In this document: piece after piece, positions 1-11,109 of the stretch | Layout: every line of letters starts with the position of its first letter | Numbering within the stretch: position 1 is the first letter of the stretch | Assembly (NCBI RefSeq): GCF_009671245.1 | Contig: NZ_VTFS01000001.1 | Coordinates: 965,914-1,029,913, forward strand | Direction of reading: 5' to 3' | Length of the DNA stretch: 64,000 nucleotides | Source: Marinicella rhabdoformis | Lineage (GTDB): Bacteria; Pseudomonadota; Gammaproteobacteria; Xanthomonadales; Marinicellaceae | The notes under the pieces: model-generated | Databases searched by the model: none | What the model was told of the DNA's origin: nothing | What the model saw: only the letters and a program-made list of their open reading frames with translations | Made by a program: the position numbers and the translations under genes

Positions 1-1391
<1,391 letters not shown>

Positions 1392-1486
1392 TTGATGTTA
1401 AACTTGGCATTTTAAAAGACTGATTATAAACCATTCTATTCCGAGTGGCTCAATCGTAAACAAACAAACAACATTCAAGGATCATC

Positions 1487-2332
1487 ATGGGCAATATTTT
1501 ATGGCTGGCTTCATACCCAAAATCTGGAAACACATGGCTGCGGGTCTTTATAGAAAACTATTTAGCCAACCAAAAACAAGCCATTGACATCAATCAAATC
1601 CATAAAAATTCTATTGATGAAGTCAAAGCTTTCCGATACCAAAAATATGTTGGCGGCGGTCAACAAACCATTGACCTCACTACCGAGGAGTTGTGTGCTA
1701 TTCGACCATTGGTTCATGCCGACATTGCCGCTGATTCTCAGGGAACTGTTTTTGTCAAAAGCCATAATTTTCAGGGTGAATACAAAGGTTTTCCATTACA
1801 TAACTGGCAAGTATCCTCAGGTGCGATTTATGTTGTCAGAAATCCACTTGATGTGGTCATTTCAATGTCTAATTACTTTGATCAAACCATAGATGAGGCG
1901 ATTGACTATTTGGCTGAAGACTTGACAGGCACACCCAATGAACCTGAAAACGCTCCTCAAATCATCACCTCATGGTCTATGCATGTGAAAAGTTGGACTG
2001 AAAATGAAGACGAGCGTAACAAACTGGTTTTGCGTTATGAAGACATGCTGGAAAACCCGCGCAAAGCATTCAGAAAGGTTGAGTCTTTATTGGGTATGAA
2101 ACGCAACCCTGCACGTCTGATGCGTGCCATAAAACACGCATCTTTCAACCAAATGAAAGCCCAAGAAGAAAAGAAGGGCTTTGTTGAAAAACACGAAAAT
2201 GCCCAATCCTTCTTCCGCAAAGGCCGCAAGGATCAGTGGCAAGATGTGTTGACTCCAGAACAAGTAAAACGTATTGTTGAGCGCCATCGAGAACAAATGG
2301 AAAGATTTAAATACATCCCCAAAGGCTATTGA
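1487..2332 (+). CDS. Sulfotransferase family protein
   Basis: A 281-residue cytosolic PAPS-dependent sulfotransferase. The 5'-phosphosulfate loop PKSGNTW sits at residues 11-17, the 3'-phosphate-binding strand YVVRNPLDVVIS near 117-128, and a C-terminal RKGRKDQWQDVLT resembles the GxxGxWK region that closes on PAPS. The start has a good AAGGA ribosome site 7 bases upstream. The acceptor (carbohydrate, lipid or small molecule) cannot be inferred. It stands alone between the divergent SDR/glnB pair and the convergent pst-phoU operon, so genome context does not help. Confidence 0.85.
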   Translation: MGNILWLASYPKSGNTWLRVFIENYLANQKQAIDINQIHKNSIDEVKAFRYQKYVGGGQQTIDLTTEELCAIRPLVHADIAADSQGTVFVKSHNFQGEYKGFPLHNWQVSSGAIYVVRNPLDVVISMSNYFDQTIDEAIDYLAEDLTGTPNEPENAPQIITSWSMHVKSWTENEDERNKLVLRYEDMLENPRKAFRKVESLLGMKRNPARLMRAIKHASFNQMKAQEEKKGFVEKHENAQSFFRKGRKDQWQDVLTPEQVKRIVERHREQMERFKYIPKGY

Positions 2333-2335
2333 ACT

Positions 2336-2373
2336 AAAAACGGCCTTTGCTTATGTTATTAAGCAAAGGCCGT
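2336..2373 (-). terminator. Terminator after phoU
   Basis: A perfect 14-bp inverted repeat (arms 2340-2353 and 2360-2373, loop TGTTAT). On the minus strand the stem is followed by a short T run, so it best serves as the intrinsic terminator of the pst-phoU operon. It also lies just past the sulfotransferase stop and may act weakly in both directions. Confidence 0.75.
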
Positions 2374-2412
2374 ATACATAAAAAAGAACATCCCTATTCA
2401 ATCAATTTGAAG

Positions 2413-3126
2413 TCAGTCGAACAATTTATTTTTTACCTGCTGAATGTCTTTATGTCGGATGTCCTTTCCTTTAACCAAATATATGGTGTATTCACAGATA
2501 TTTTTTGCATGATCTCCCATGCGTTCCAAAGCCTTGGCACAATGTGACAGACGCAATAAAGCTTTTATTTCATGTGGTGATTTCACCATTTGATTGATGA
2601 TATGGTCATTTAATTCATTAAAATGTGCATTGATCATTTCATCTTTTTGGACCAAGTCTATGGCCTGATCTGCATCTAACCTCGCTAAAGCATTGAGGGA
2701 AGCTGACAACACACTCAATACTTTTTGCCCCAAATGGTCGATTTCAACAAAAAATGGACTGCTGTAATCAAAACTTATCAAATCTTGGGCAACATATGCT
2801 ACTTTTTCTGCTTGATCACCAATCCGTTCTAGATCGGTGATGCTTTTCATAACCGCTATGATTAATCTTAAGTCACTGGCAGCCGGCTGTCGTTTGGCAA
2901 TGATGCGAATACATTCTCCATCTAACTCAATTTCCAAGTCGTCAATGGCATCACCCTTTTCCAATACATCTTGCACCAAATCAGCAGACTTTTCCTTCAA
3001 ACTGAGCATGGCTTTTCTTAATTGATTTTCTACCATGCCGCCCATTTTCAATAAATGATTACGAATATCTTCTAGTTCGTTGTTATATTCTTTTGAAGTG
3101 TGTTGATCAAATTCTAAGTGTTCCAT
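2413..3126 (-). CDS. phoU: Phosphate signalling protein PhoU
   Basis: About 237 residues, all-helical, with the two PhoU three-helix repeats. Typical metal-binding signatures are visible: ELDGECIRIIAKRQPAASDLR followed by DLERIGDQAEKVA in repeat 1, and ALERMGDHAKNICE in repeat 2. PhoU couples the Pst transporter to PhoR and keeps the Pho regulon off under phosphate excess. It is the last gene of pstSCAB-phoU. A TTG 12 bases upstream is in frame, but the ATG at 3126, just after the pstB stop at 3131 and with GGAT upstream, is preferred. Confidence 0.95.
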   Translation of the reverse strand: MEHLEFDQHTSKEYNNELEDIRNHLLKMGGMVENQLRKAMLSLKEKSADLVQDVLEKGDAIDDLEIELDGECIRIIAKRQPAASDLRLIIAVMKSITDLERIGDQAEKVAYVAQDLISFDYSSPFFVEIDHLGQKVLSVLSASLNALARLDADQAIDLVQKDEMINAHFNELNDHIINQMVKSPHEIKALLRLSHCAKALERMGDHAKNICEYTIYLVKGKDIRHKDIQQVKNKLFD

Positions 3127-3130
3127 ATGC

Positions 3131-4036
3131 TTATCCAAATCGGCCTGTGATGTATTTTTCTGTTAGTTCATGTCTCGGGTTTGTAAATATTTGATTGGTA
3201 TCACCCACTTCTATCAATCTGCCCATATGAAAATAGGCTGTTCTTTGTGAAACTCGGGCTGCTTGTTGCATCGAGTGTGTCACAATCACAATGGTGTAAT
3301 TTTCTTTCAACTCATTGATCAGCTCTTCAATTTTCGCTGTCGCAATGGGGTCCAATGCCGAAGCTGGTTCATCCATCAATATCACCTCTGGTTGAACAGC
3401 AATGGTTCTGGCAATACACAACCTTTGTTGCTGCCCACCAGACAAACCTGTGCCCGGTCCATGTAAACGGTCCTTGACTTCATCAAACAAACCCGCTTTG
3501 ACTAATGCTTCCTCAACCAAGTCATCCATTTCTGCTTTATTTTTTGTCAAACCATGAATTTTAGGCCCATAAGCCACATTGTCATAAATCGACTTAGGGA
3601 AGGGGTTGGGTTTTTGAAAAACCATTCCTACCCTAGCTCTCAGTAATACTGGGTCTTGCTTTTTACCATAAATATTTTCACCGTCAAGATTGATTTGACC
3701 ATCAATACGACATATATCAATGGTATCATTCATGCGGTTCATACAACGAAGAAAAGTTGACTTTCCACAGCCAGATGGCCCAATCAATGCAACCACTTGA
3801 TTGCGACCCACATCTAAGCTCACATCATGAATCGCTTGATTATCTGCATAATAAACATTCACATTTCTGGTGCTTATTTTTGCATCTTCACAGCGGTATT
3901 CACCCACTGTATCTGTATATTCTACATCTAGTATATCTTTTTTAGTTTCGTTCATTGGCTTAGCCTTCATATTGGTGGCGCCCACTTCATTGCTCATTGT
4001 GGCATCCATATTTAATTCTGTTGCTGTTTTATTCAT
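3131..4036 (-). CDS. pstB: Phosphate ABC transporter ATPase PstB
   Basis: ATP-binding subunit of the high-affinity phosphate importer. Walker [11 protein letters not shown]-loop [10 protein letters not shown], signature LSGGQQQR, Walker [14 protein letters not shown] and the switch His in IVTHSM are all intact, and the C terminus ends with the usual YITGRFG. The chosen ATG (4036, with GAGA upstream) lies 20 bases after the pstA stop. A longer in-frame start at 4072 would overlap pstA. Even so, the protein has an unusually long, acidic, Met-rich N-terminal extension of roughly 50 residues before the ABC domain begins at about [10 protein letters not shown]. Confidence 0.95.
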   Translation of the reverse strand: MNKTATELNMDATMSNEVGATNMKAKPMNETKKDILDVEYTDTVGEYRCEDAKISTRNVNVYYADNQAIHDVSLDVGRNQVVALIGPSGCGKSTFLRCMNRMNDTIDICRIDGQINLDGENIYGKKQDPVLLRARVGMVFQKPNPFPKSIYDNVAYGPKIHGLTKNKAEMDDLVEEALVKAGLFDEVKDRLHGPGTGLSGGQQQRLCIARTIAVQPEVILMDEPASALDPIATAKIEELINELKENYTIVIVTHSMQQAARVSQRTAYFHMGRLIEVGDTNQIFTNPRHELTEKYITGRFG

Positions 4037-4055
4037 GATTGTCTCTATGGGCTGA

Positions 4056-5330
4056 TTACCATTTTTTCTCAAATTTCTTTCTCAACTTAATGGCAACCGC
4101 ATTCATTGTAATTAAGAATACCAACAACACCAAAATTGCCGCTGATGTTTTCTCTAAGAACCCTCGTTCTGGCGCGTCTGCCCAAAGAAATACCTGGATA
4201 GGCAAAACTGTTGATGGATCTCCAATTGATTGTGGGATATCCACAATAAAGGCCACCATACCAATCATCAGTAACGGGGCCGTCTCTCCTAATGCTTGTG
4301 CCATTCCAATGATAGTACCAGTTAATATGCCTGGCAAGGCAGCTGGTAACACATGATGGAATACGGTTTGCATTTTTGATGCCCCAAGACCCAAAGCAGC
4401 TTCTCTTAATGAAGGTGGAACGGCTTTAATTGCAGACCGTGAAGCAATAATAATCGTCGGTAATGTCATCAATGACAAAACAATACCACCGACCAAAGGT
4501 GCCGACCTCGGCATACTGAAAAAATTAATAAACACAGCCAAACCCAACAAACCAAATACAATAGAAGGCACCGCAGCCAAGTTATTGATATTAATTTCTA
4601 TGAAGTCAATGAATCGGTTTTTTGGTGCAAATTCTTCTAAGTAAATGGCCGCTGCTACCGCAACTGGGAAGGACAAAGCCAATGTCACCATTAAAGTGTA
4701 CAACGAACCTAAAATGGCACCTTTTATCCCTGCCAACTCAGGTTCTCGTGAATCACCTGCAGAAAAGAACAACCAATTAAAAGCCGTATCTATTTCACCA
4801 GATGTTTCCATTTCCTCAATCCATGACAGTTTCAAGTTCTTAACACGTCGATCAGATTCAGGAAGTTCACGATCAATTGCCCCTTTAATCACTGCGTCAA
4901 CATCATCATCAGCTATAAAATCATAAGTTAAAGTGGTGCCAATTAAACTGGTATCTTCCAAAACCAAATCACGCAATTGATACTCTGATCCAATACTGAC
5001 TAAACTGTACAACTGTTTTTTGTCGTTTCTTTTGGTCACCCCATCAAATCGTTTTTTTAACGCATCTCGAATAGGCTGTCTGAAATCCGCTTGCATGATG
5101 TCGTCTACAGAACTGTTCTGATTCAAATCCAACGCTTCAGCATTTAGCTCTACAGTCAATGTGACTTGAGTTTGCGTGAAAGCAGGAATGGCCTTGGTAA
5201 TAACATCAGTTAACAATACCAATAAAAACATAAAGGCGATTCCAATGGAAACAATCCCTGCAGATTTAAAAAGCTTTTCTTTTAAGTAACGCTTTTTCAA
5301 CCCTTTTTTAACCAACACGGTGTTATTCAT
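4056..5330 (-). CDS. pstA: Phosphate ABC transporter permease PstA
   Basis: Inner-membrane permease subunit, 424 residues from the ATG at 5330, which overlaps the pstC stop and has GAGAG upstream. After one N-terminal membrane segment there is a long soluble loop (about residues 45-190) before the permease core, as in the enlarged PstA of pseudomonads rather than the short E. coli form. The core carries the ABC-permease EAA-type loop ([22 protein letters not shown]) that contacts PstB. The extra loop is predicted periplasmic; its role is unknown. Confidence 0.93.
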   Translation of the reverse strand: MNNTVLVKKGLKKRYLKEKLFKSAGIVSIGIAFMFLLVLLTDVITKAIPAFTQTQVTLTVELNAEALDLNQNSSVDDIMQADFRQPIRDALKKRFDGVTKRNDKKQLYSLVSIGSEYQLRDLVLEDTSLIGTTLTYDFIADDDVDAVIKGAIDRELPESDRRVKNLKLSWIEEMETSGEIDTAFNWLFFSAGDSREPELAGIKGAILGSLYTLMVTLALSFPVAVAAAIYLEEFAPKNRFIDFIEININNLAAVPSIVFGLLGLAVFINFFSMPRSAPLVGGIVLSLMTLPTIIIASRSAIKAVPPSLREAALGLGASKMQTVFHHVLPAALPGILTGTIIGMAQALGETAPLLMIGMVAFIVDIPQSIGDPSTVLPIQVFLWADAPERGFLEKTSAAILVLLVFLITMNAVAIKLRKKFEKKW

Positions 5331-6717
5331 ATTGCTCTCTATACTTTCTGACCACATACAAAGCGATCATATTTAAAATCAATGTGGTAATAAACAACAT
5401 CAAACCCAAAGCAAATGCAGCCAAGGTTTTGGTACTGTCAAATTCCTGATCACCCGTCAACAATGTCACAATTTGTACGGTAACAGTTGTCACTGCTTCT
5501 AATGGGTTTGCCGTTAAATTTGCAGCCAAACCTGCAGCCATAACAACAATCATGGTTTCACCAATCGCACGAGATGCCGCCAATAACACACCACCGACAA
5601 TACCAGGTAATGCGGCAGGTATCAGTACTTTAACAATCGTTTCAGATCGTGTGGCGCCCAGTCCCAGAGAACCTTCACGTAAACTTTGAGGTACTGCTGA
5701 CATCACATCATCTGCTAATGAAGATACAAATGGAATAATCATGATCCCCATTACCAAACCTGCAGCCAAAGCACTTTCTGATGCCACAGACATGCCGATA
5801 CTTTCGCCCATATCGCGAATAAATGGTGCCACAGTTAAAGCTGCAAAAAATCCATACACGACCGTCGGGATTCCCGCTAAAATTTCCAGAACAGGCTTCG
5901 CGACTGCACGCACTGAACGGCTTGCGTACTCAGACAGATAAATCGCTGACATTAAACCCAGTGGCACCGAAACGAATAAAGCAATAACGGAAATTAGCAT
6001 GGTACCCACAAATAAGGGCACAGCTCCAAAGGCAGCTGAAGAACCCACTTGGTCCGCACGAATGGCAGTTTGGGGAGACCATTCCGTTCCAAACATGAAA
6101 TCAACCACTGGAACGTCACCGAAAAACCTGACAGACTCAAATAATACCGACAGCACAATGCCTACTGTGGTCATGATGGCAATAGAAGCCGCTGCCAATA
6201 AAATCCATTCCAAAGTTTTTTCAAACAACACCCGAGCTCGTGTGTCGATATTAATGCGCTTTAAAGCCAACAACCCCAATAAAACCGACAGCGATAAAAC
6301 CACAGCAGTTTTACCCCACTGGGCAGTATTAACAATGCGTTGATAGTGTTCATGAATGACTTTCTTTTCATCGGTCAACGCCGCCACTTCACGATCTGTT
6401 GTTGCATTTTTAATGTCATTCAGAAACAAATCAAGGTCGCTACTTGATTGAACCTCTGACACAGAAAGTCCTGTATTGATTTCCTGACTTATTTGGTGGT
6501 TAATCCAAGGTGTTTCAGCCACCTCTAAAATCAACAACACAAGCAAAGCTGGAATCAATGCCGCCAGCCCTGCCACATATCCAAAATACTTAGGCAAAGT
6601 TGTAATTCTGGGCTTATCGCTTTGTAGCTTATACTGCAAATGGATTTTTTGACGTCCAATAAAAAATCCAAAAGCGGCCAAAATGGCCAATAACAATATC
6701 AGTGCACTGATGCTCAT
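5323..6717 (-). CDS. pstC: Phosphate ABC transporter permease PstC
   Basis: Partner permease of PstA, 464 residues, also longer than the E. coli protein. Two N-terminal membrane segments flank a soluble region of about 60-70 residues, followed by the six-helix permease core. The cytoplasmic EAA-type loop (EGSLGLGATRSETIVKVLIPAALPG) is clear, as is the FGAVPLFVGT entry of the core. It follows pstS after an intergenic hairpin and is translationally coupled to pstA by a short overlap. Confidence 0.94.
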   Translation of the reverse strand: MSISALILLLAILAAFGFFIGRQKIHLQYKLQSDKPRITTLPKYFGYVAGLAALIPALLVLLILEVAETPWINHQISQEINTGLSVSEVQSSSDLDLFLNDIKNATTDREVAALTDEKKVIHEHYQRIVNTAQWGKTAVVLSLSVLLGLLALKRINIDTRARVLFEKTLEWILLAAASIAIMTTVGIVLSVLFESVRFFGDVPVVDFMFGTEWSPQTAIRADQVGSSAAFGAVPLFVGTMLISVIALFVSVPLGLMSAIYLSEYASRSVRAVAKPVLEILAGIPTVVYGFFAALTVAPFIRDMGESIGMSVASESALAAGLVMGIMIIPFVSSLADDVMSAVPQSLREGSLGLGATRSETIVKVLIPAALPGIVGGVLLAASRAIGETMIVVMAAGLAANLTANPLEAVTTVTVQIVTLLTGDQEFDSTKTLAAFALGLMLFITTLILNMIALYVVRKYREQYE

Positions 6718-6752
6718 TTCATGTTTTTCCTTATTTTTTCTACAATCAAGTA

Positions 6753-6781
6753 AACCCCGTCACTGTAGCAATGACGAGGTT
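6753..6781 (-). terminator. Intercistronic hairpin between pstS and pstC
   Basis: A 10-bp stem with one mismatch (arms 6753-6762 and 6772-6781, 9-base loop) in the 85-base gap after pstS. It has no downstream T tract on the minus strand. It is therefore more likely an mRNA-stabilising or partial attenuating structure, which would let pstS be expressed above pstCAB, than a full terminator. Confidence 0.5.
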
Positions 6782-6801
6782 GGTTATGCATTCTGACTTG
6801 A

Positions 6802-7839
6802 TCAGAGCGACATTGGATTCAACTCTTTGCTGTCTTTTCCAACTTGCTTGAATTTTTCTTCATCTAAAGGAATCAAGCCTTTATCAGTTAAATAGCCTTC
6901 ATCACCCATGGCTTTTTTGCTGGTGAATTCTTTCAAGAACTCAGCCATTCCTGGTATTTGTGAAACATGTGCTTTTTTCACATAGAAATACAATGGTCGT
7001 GATACTGGATATTTACCTGTAGCAATTGACTCAAATTCAGGCGTTGCTGAATCTACTGTTGCCGCTTTTACTAAATCAGCGTTTTGATCTAAAAATGAAA
7101 AGCCAAAGATGCCCAATGCATTAGGGTTTTTTTGCAATTTTTGGATGATTAAGTTATCGTTTTCACCCGCTTCAATATATGCACCATCTTCGCGAATGGT
7201 ATGGCATAATGATTTATAGGCAGATTTGTCAGTTTTTTTCAAATCTTTGATCCAGTCAAACTTTTTACAACCACCTTCCATGGCCAATTCAACAAAAGCG
7301 TCACGTGTACCAGATGTAGGTGGCGGACCCAAAACTTCAATTTTGATTGCTGGAAGCTCAGGATTCACTTCATTCCATTGGGTGTATGGGTTTTCAATTA
7401 ATTCACCTGATTTGTCAGTAGGAATTTGTTTGGCCAGAGCCAGAAAAATGTCTTTGCGAGTTAAAGCAAACTCATGTGATTTGATGTCATTTGCCATAAC
7501 AATACCATCAAAGCCAATCAAAACTTCAACAACATCTTTAACACCGTTGTTTTGACACATTTCCAATTCACTTGCTTTTATTCTGCGTGATGCATTGGTC
7601 ACATCAGGAGTATCTACACCCACACCTTTACAAAACAACTTCATACCACCACCGGTTCCAGTTGATTCTATTTTAGGGGTTTTGAAAGTTGTTGACTTAC
7701 CAAAGCGCTCAGCCACAACAGTAGAAAAAGGATAAACAGTTGAAGAACCTACGATACTGATGTAGTCACGACCTGCAGCCCAAACACTGCCAGCTGATAA
7801 TAAAGCCAGCGCTGCTGCACCAATTTTGAAATTTTTCAT
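6802..7839 (-). CDS. pstS: Periplasmic phosphate-binding protein PstS
   Basis: High-affinity phosphate-binding protein of about 345 residues. A clean signal peptide (KNFKIGAAALALLSAGSVWA) is followed by the mature start GRDYISIVGSSTVYPF, containing the Ser/Thr phosphate-contact motif GSSTV. A second ligand motif ESTGTGGG and a PPPTSGTRDAF loop match the PstS fold. Two in-frame ATGs exist (7851 and 7839). The second is preferred because it starts the signal peptide directly and has GAG about 8 bases upstream. The promoter carries a perfect-geometry Pho box. Confidence 0.94.
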   Translation of the reverse strand: MKNFKIGAAALALLSAGSVWAAGRDYISIVGSSTVYPFSTVVAERFGKSTTFKTPKIESTGTGGGMKLFCKGVGVDTPDVTNASRRIKASELEMCQNNGVKDVVEVLIGFDGIVMANDIKSHEFALTRKDIFLALAKQIPTDKSGELIENPYTQWNEVNPELPAIKIEVLGPPPTSGTRDAFVELAMEGGCKKFDWIKDLKKTDKSAYKSLCHTIREDGAYIEAGENDNLIIQKLQKNPNALGIFGFSFLDQNADLVKAATVDSATPEFESIATGKYPVSRPLYFYVKKAHVSQIPGMAEFLKEFTSKKAMGDEGYLTDKGLIPLDEEKFKQVGKDSKELNPMSL

Positions 7840-7866
7840 AGTTAAACTCATTTATAAGATGAGCGC

Positions 7867-7900
7867 ATTGTATGAAGGGAGTGTTACAGCTTTGTTACAG
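7867..7900 (-). promoter_or_regulatory. Pho box and -10 of pstS
   Basis: On the minus strand the box CTGTAACAAAGCTGTAAC (7883-7900) has two identical 7-bp repeats with 11-bp pitch. Exactly 10 bases later comes TACAAT (7867-7872) as the -10. This is the classic arrangement where PhoB replaces -35 recognition. The implied transcript start is about 7860, giving a very short leader before pstS. Confidence 0.9.
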
Positions 7901-7940
7901 CTGTAACAAAAATGTCAAAATTGAATTTCTTTAATCTCGT

Positions 7941-9590
7941 TTAATCAATACCGAACACACCACCTTTGCCAGCCTCCTTACCCACCAACAAGGCGGCGTC
8001 TGCTTTTTGCAACATTGCTTCTGCATTCATACCATCACCTACCTCACTGACAAAAGCACCTATGGTTGTTCTAATTTGTTTTACCTGATGACCCAATTTA
8101 ACCATTGGCTGTTGGCTGGCTAAATGAATATAATGTGTTCGCTGTTGAACCAAATCTTTGCTTTCTAATAAACAAGCAATACAGAATTCATCTCCACCGT
8201 ACCGGCCCAGTAAATCATGACCTTTCAATATTCTTTGAATCCCTGTTACAGTTTTCTGAAGTACTCGGTTGCCCTCAGCATGTCCTAGATTGTCATTGAT
8301 AAGTTTAAAATCATCTAAATCCATCATCATGATTAAAACAGTTTCTCCATTAATTTCCGCACGTGCCTTAAGGTCATTTAATTGTTGAACAAACACATGT
8401 AATCGTAAGGTATTGGTTAATGCATCCATGGTCGCTTGATCGTGATTGATCCTGTTCTTATGAGCCAGAATCATGGTCACCACCAAAGACAATAGCAATA
8501 AAGCCCATGGACCAAGTAAAAATTGGCGACCTAAGTCTGTTACTTGAAAAAAATCCAACCAAATATCCGTACTCCCAAAGATGATGTATACCATAAGTAC
8601 TGACACCATAAGTTTGGCATATGGTTTGTTGGCTTTAACAGCAGAATAAAGCAACCATGAAACCATTAAAATAGTCGGAATGGTTAAAACTTCAATGACT
8701 TGTAAAGGCACATATGCCATACCTGGTTCTGGTAATAACATCACAACCGGAATAGCCAGAAATGTGATTAACAATATCAACTTCAACATCAATGGTGGGC
8801 GTATGTTAAAAAACTGAATGATAAAAACTGGAAATAAAATAAAAATAGCAAAAAACAAAGTGACGTTTAATTTAAACAACAGGCTCATTGACAAACCACT
8901 TCCTGATGCAAAACCACTGTATGTCCATAAATAGGCCACCCAGACCAATGAGAACATGCCAAAACTGAAATTTGGTAATAACTTTTGATTGAAAGCATAA
9001 TGAATCAAATGCATGATGCCAATCATCAACAAGGCAACCATGATAGTCAGTGTAATGGTATTGTTTTTAGTGATATTTTCAACCACTTCATCGTGAACAG
9101 CAATATATGGCTGGGAATTGGCCATGCCTCCAGATCGGGCATCATTAAATACCCAAATTTCAATTTTATTCACTTCATTGATTTTGAGCAGTTGCATCGG
9201 AATTGGGTATGCCCTCGCATACAATACGGCTTTATCAAATTCAGGTGGGAACTCCCCCATCTCACCAATCAAGTGACCATTAACAAAGACCTTATCTGCA
9301 TCTCTGATTTGCTCAACATAAAAATCGAGGCGCTGATTCTTTTTCAATAACTTGAACTGATTATGATAGACAGCAAAACCATCATAATTTGGCATCACCG
9401 CTTCCCATGCTTGGGGAAGCTCAGTTTCATGGCAGGACATACTACTGACGTCTACGTCTGGGGTATAAGCATCGCTTGGACAAACCAACCAAGGGTTCAT
9501 AAATTGAACTGCCTGCTTAGGTGTTGCAAGACTGACTCCACTCAAACACATGAGTATACAAAGTAAAATTAACCTTATTTGATTAAACAT
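7941..9590 (-). CDS. Membrane diguanylate cyclase with 7TMR-type sensor
   Basis: 549 residues. An N-terminal signal peptide is followed by a periplasmic jelly-roll-like domain (about residues 25-170, with FYVEQIRDADKVFVNG typical of such modules). A run of about seven membrane helices follows (about 180-375), then a C-terminal GGDEF domain. The active-site loop RYGGDEF is intact (465-469), so cyclic-di-GMP synthesis is likely. The inhibitory I-site, normally RxxD five residues before GGDEF, reads KGHD, so product inhibition may be weakened. It sits between phoR and pstS on the same strand, which suggests but does not prove a link to phosphate signalling. The ligand is unknown. Confidence 0.88.
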   Translation of the reverse strand: MFNQIRLILLCILMCLSGVSLATPKQAVQFMNPWLVCPSDAYTPDVDVSSMSCHETELPQAWEAVMPNYDGFAVYHNQFKLLKKNQRLDFYVEQIRDADKVFVNGHLIGEMGEFPPEFDKAVLYARAYPIPMQLLKINEVNKIEIWVFNDARSGGMANSQPYIAVHDEVVENITKNNTITLTIMVALLMIGIMHLIHYAFNQKLLPNFSFGMFSLVWVAYLWTYSGFASGSGLSMSLLFKLNVTLFFAIFILFPVFIIQFFNIRPPLMLKLILLITFLAIPVVMLLPEPGMAYVPLQVIEVLTIPTILMVSWLLYSAVKANKPYAKLMVSVLMVYIIFGSTDIWLDFFQVTDLGRQFLLGPWALLLLSLVVTMILAHKNRINHDQATMDALTNTLRLHVFVQQLNDLKARAEINGETVLIMMMDLDDFKLINDNLGHAEGNRVLQKTVTGIQRILKGHDLLGRYGGDEFCIACLLESKDLVQQRTHYIHLASQQPMVKLGHQVKQIRTTIGAFVSEVGDGMNAEAMLQKADAALLVGKEAGKGGVFGID

Positions 9591-9649
9591 GGTTACTAAT
9601 CATAGCGAGAATTCACTTTATTGCAAACCTTTTACGGCATATAAAATGT

Positions 9650-10942
9650 TCATGAAATTGCATAAGGAAATTGAATTTTAAAAGTCGTTCCTTCACCTTT
9701 TTTGCTGTCAATATCCAACGTGGCATTGTGACTTAAGCAAATATGTTTCACAATTGCCAACCCCAAACCTGTACTTTGTATGTTTTTGGTGCGTGAATTA
9801 TCTACCCTATAAAAACGCTCTGTTAGGTGTGGAATATGCTTCCCATCAATACCTTCACCATTGTCACTGATCCACAAATTGGCACGATCTTCATCATCTT
9901 TAAACCAACGCAGATGTACCCTTGTTTGATCTGGCGTATGGATAACTGCATTGCGCAACAAATTCAAACACACACTGGCAATTTCTGATTCATTACCTTC
10001 AATCCGCATGCCCGAATCTATTTGTGCTGTAAATACATGAGTGCTGGCTTGTTGGCTGTTTTTTACATCATTGAACAGCTTATTTAGCAGCAAAGGCATG
10101 TCTATAACTTGACTGCTGCCTTCAATATGCCTGTCATGTTCAATCGTAGCCAACTTCAACATATCAGCTATGATTTGTTCCATACGATTACTCTGATACA
10201 AGGTTTGTTCAATCGCTTCTGACCAATCTTCTGGTACTTGACCTGAGCTTTGAATCATCTCCAAATATCCAGATATAACTGTCAGCGGCGTACGTAATTC
10301 GTGAGAAGCATTGGCAACAAAAGCCTTACGTGATTTTTGCAAAGCTTCCTGCGCACTGATGTCACTGGCAACCAACAAATGCCTGTACCTGTTCAACTTA
10401 ATTAACCGCAATTGGAGTTTTTTATCTGGGTCAATTGGGTGATTTAACTTCAATGACTGGTCACTTTCGCCATTACCCAACATAGAAACAAAAGCCGGTT
10501 CACGAAGGGTATTACTCACCAATTGATGCAAATCTTTGGGTCGAATATTTAACAACGATCTGGCTCGCTCGTTGCTCCATTGAATCTCAAAACGGTCATT
10601 CAATAGCACCGTTGCAAAAGGCAAGGCTTGGGCTGTAGTATTGAATTGTTCGATCAAATACTGGTTTCGCTTTTGTGACAGAGCCGTTTCTTTTTTATTA
10701 TGCAAAACCAATGTGGTTAACACTTCAAAAATACCATTGTTCATAGGCACATCATGTTTGGGTGCACCACTTTTATACCATTGATAAAAACGTCGAAGCT
10801 CTAGGTATTTCCATATAAAAAAAACAGTAGACCAAACAAAAAAACTGACCAGCCAAAACTGACTGACTGCACCTGTTATGACAGCAAAAACAAAAAAAAT
10901 AAAGGCAGCAATTTTGTCATCTCGCCAATCGCTGGTTGTCAT
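9650..10942 (-). CDS. phoR: Phosphate regulon sensor kinase PhoR
   Basis: 430 residues from the ATG at 10942, almost the E. coli PhoR length. Two N-terminal membrane helices with almost no periplasmic loop and a charged linker precede a PAS-like domain (about 95-200). These are followed by the H-box VANASHELRTPL with His214, the N-box NLLRNAVIHTP, and G-boxes ISDNGEGID and TGLGLAIVKH. This architecture senses phosphate through PstSCAB-PhoU rather than directly. A longer frame upstream lacks a good start; AAGGA lies 11 bases before the chosen ATG. No phoB partner is adjacent, which is unusual. Confidence 0.9.
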   Translation of the reverse strand: MTTSDWRDDKIAAFIFFVFAVITGAVSQFWLVSFFVWSTVFFIWKYLELRRFYQWYKSGAPKHDVPMNNGIFEVLTTLVLHNKKETALSQKRNQYLIEQFNTTAQALPFATVLLNDRFEIQWSNERARSLLNIRPKDLHQLVSNTLREPAFVSMLGNGESDQSLKLNHPIDPDKKLQLRLIKLNRYRHLLVASDISAQEALQKSRKAFVANASHELRTPLTVISGYLEMIQSSGQVPEDWSEAIEQTLYQSNRMEQIIADMLKLATIEHDRHIEGSSQVIDMPLLLNKLFNDVKNSQQASTHVFTAQIDSGMRIEGNESEIASVCLNLLRNAVIHTPDQTRVHLRWFKDDEDRANLWISDNGEGIDGKHIPHLTERFYRVDNSRTKNIQSTGLGLAIVKHICLSHNATLDIDSKKGEGTTFKIQFPYAIS

Positions 10943-11047
10943 AATATATGTGATCCTTTCAGAAATTAGCGCCCATTTTAGCCCATCAAAAAGTGTTTGA
11001 GCGCTGAAATCTGCCTTTGAAACCACAATTCAACCTAATTGTCACAA

Positions 11048-11081
11048 ATGTCATACAGCTGTAACAATTGACACATAAAAT
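11048..11081 (+). promoter_or_regulatory. Pho box and -10 of the porin gene
   Basis: ATGTCATACAGCTGTAAC (11048-11065) is a Pho box with 11-bp repeat pitch. It is followed after exactly 10 bases by TAAAAT (11076-11081). The geometry is identical to the pstS promoter, oriented toward the porin gene. The transcript would begin near 11088, which excludes the in-frame TTG at 11068 as a start codon. The box lies in the divergent phoR-porin region, so it might also affect phoR. Confidence 0.88.
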
Positions 11082-11109
11082 TCACCTTTTTGTCATCATG
11101 AGTAAACAC

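Noticed and set aside
11068-11109. TTG start for a longer porin
   Set aside because: The TTG lies upstream of the -10 hexamer of the Pho-box promoter, so it would not be in the transcript.
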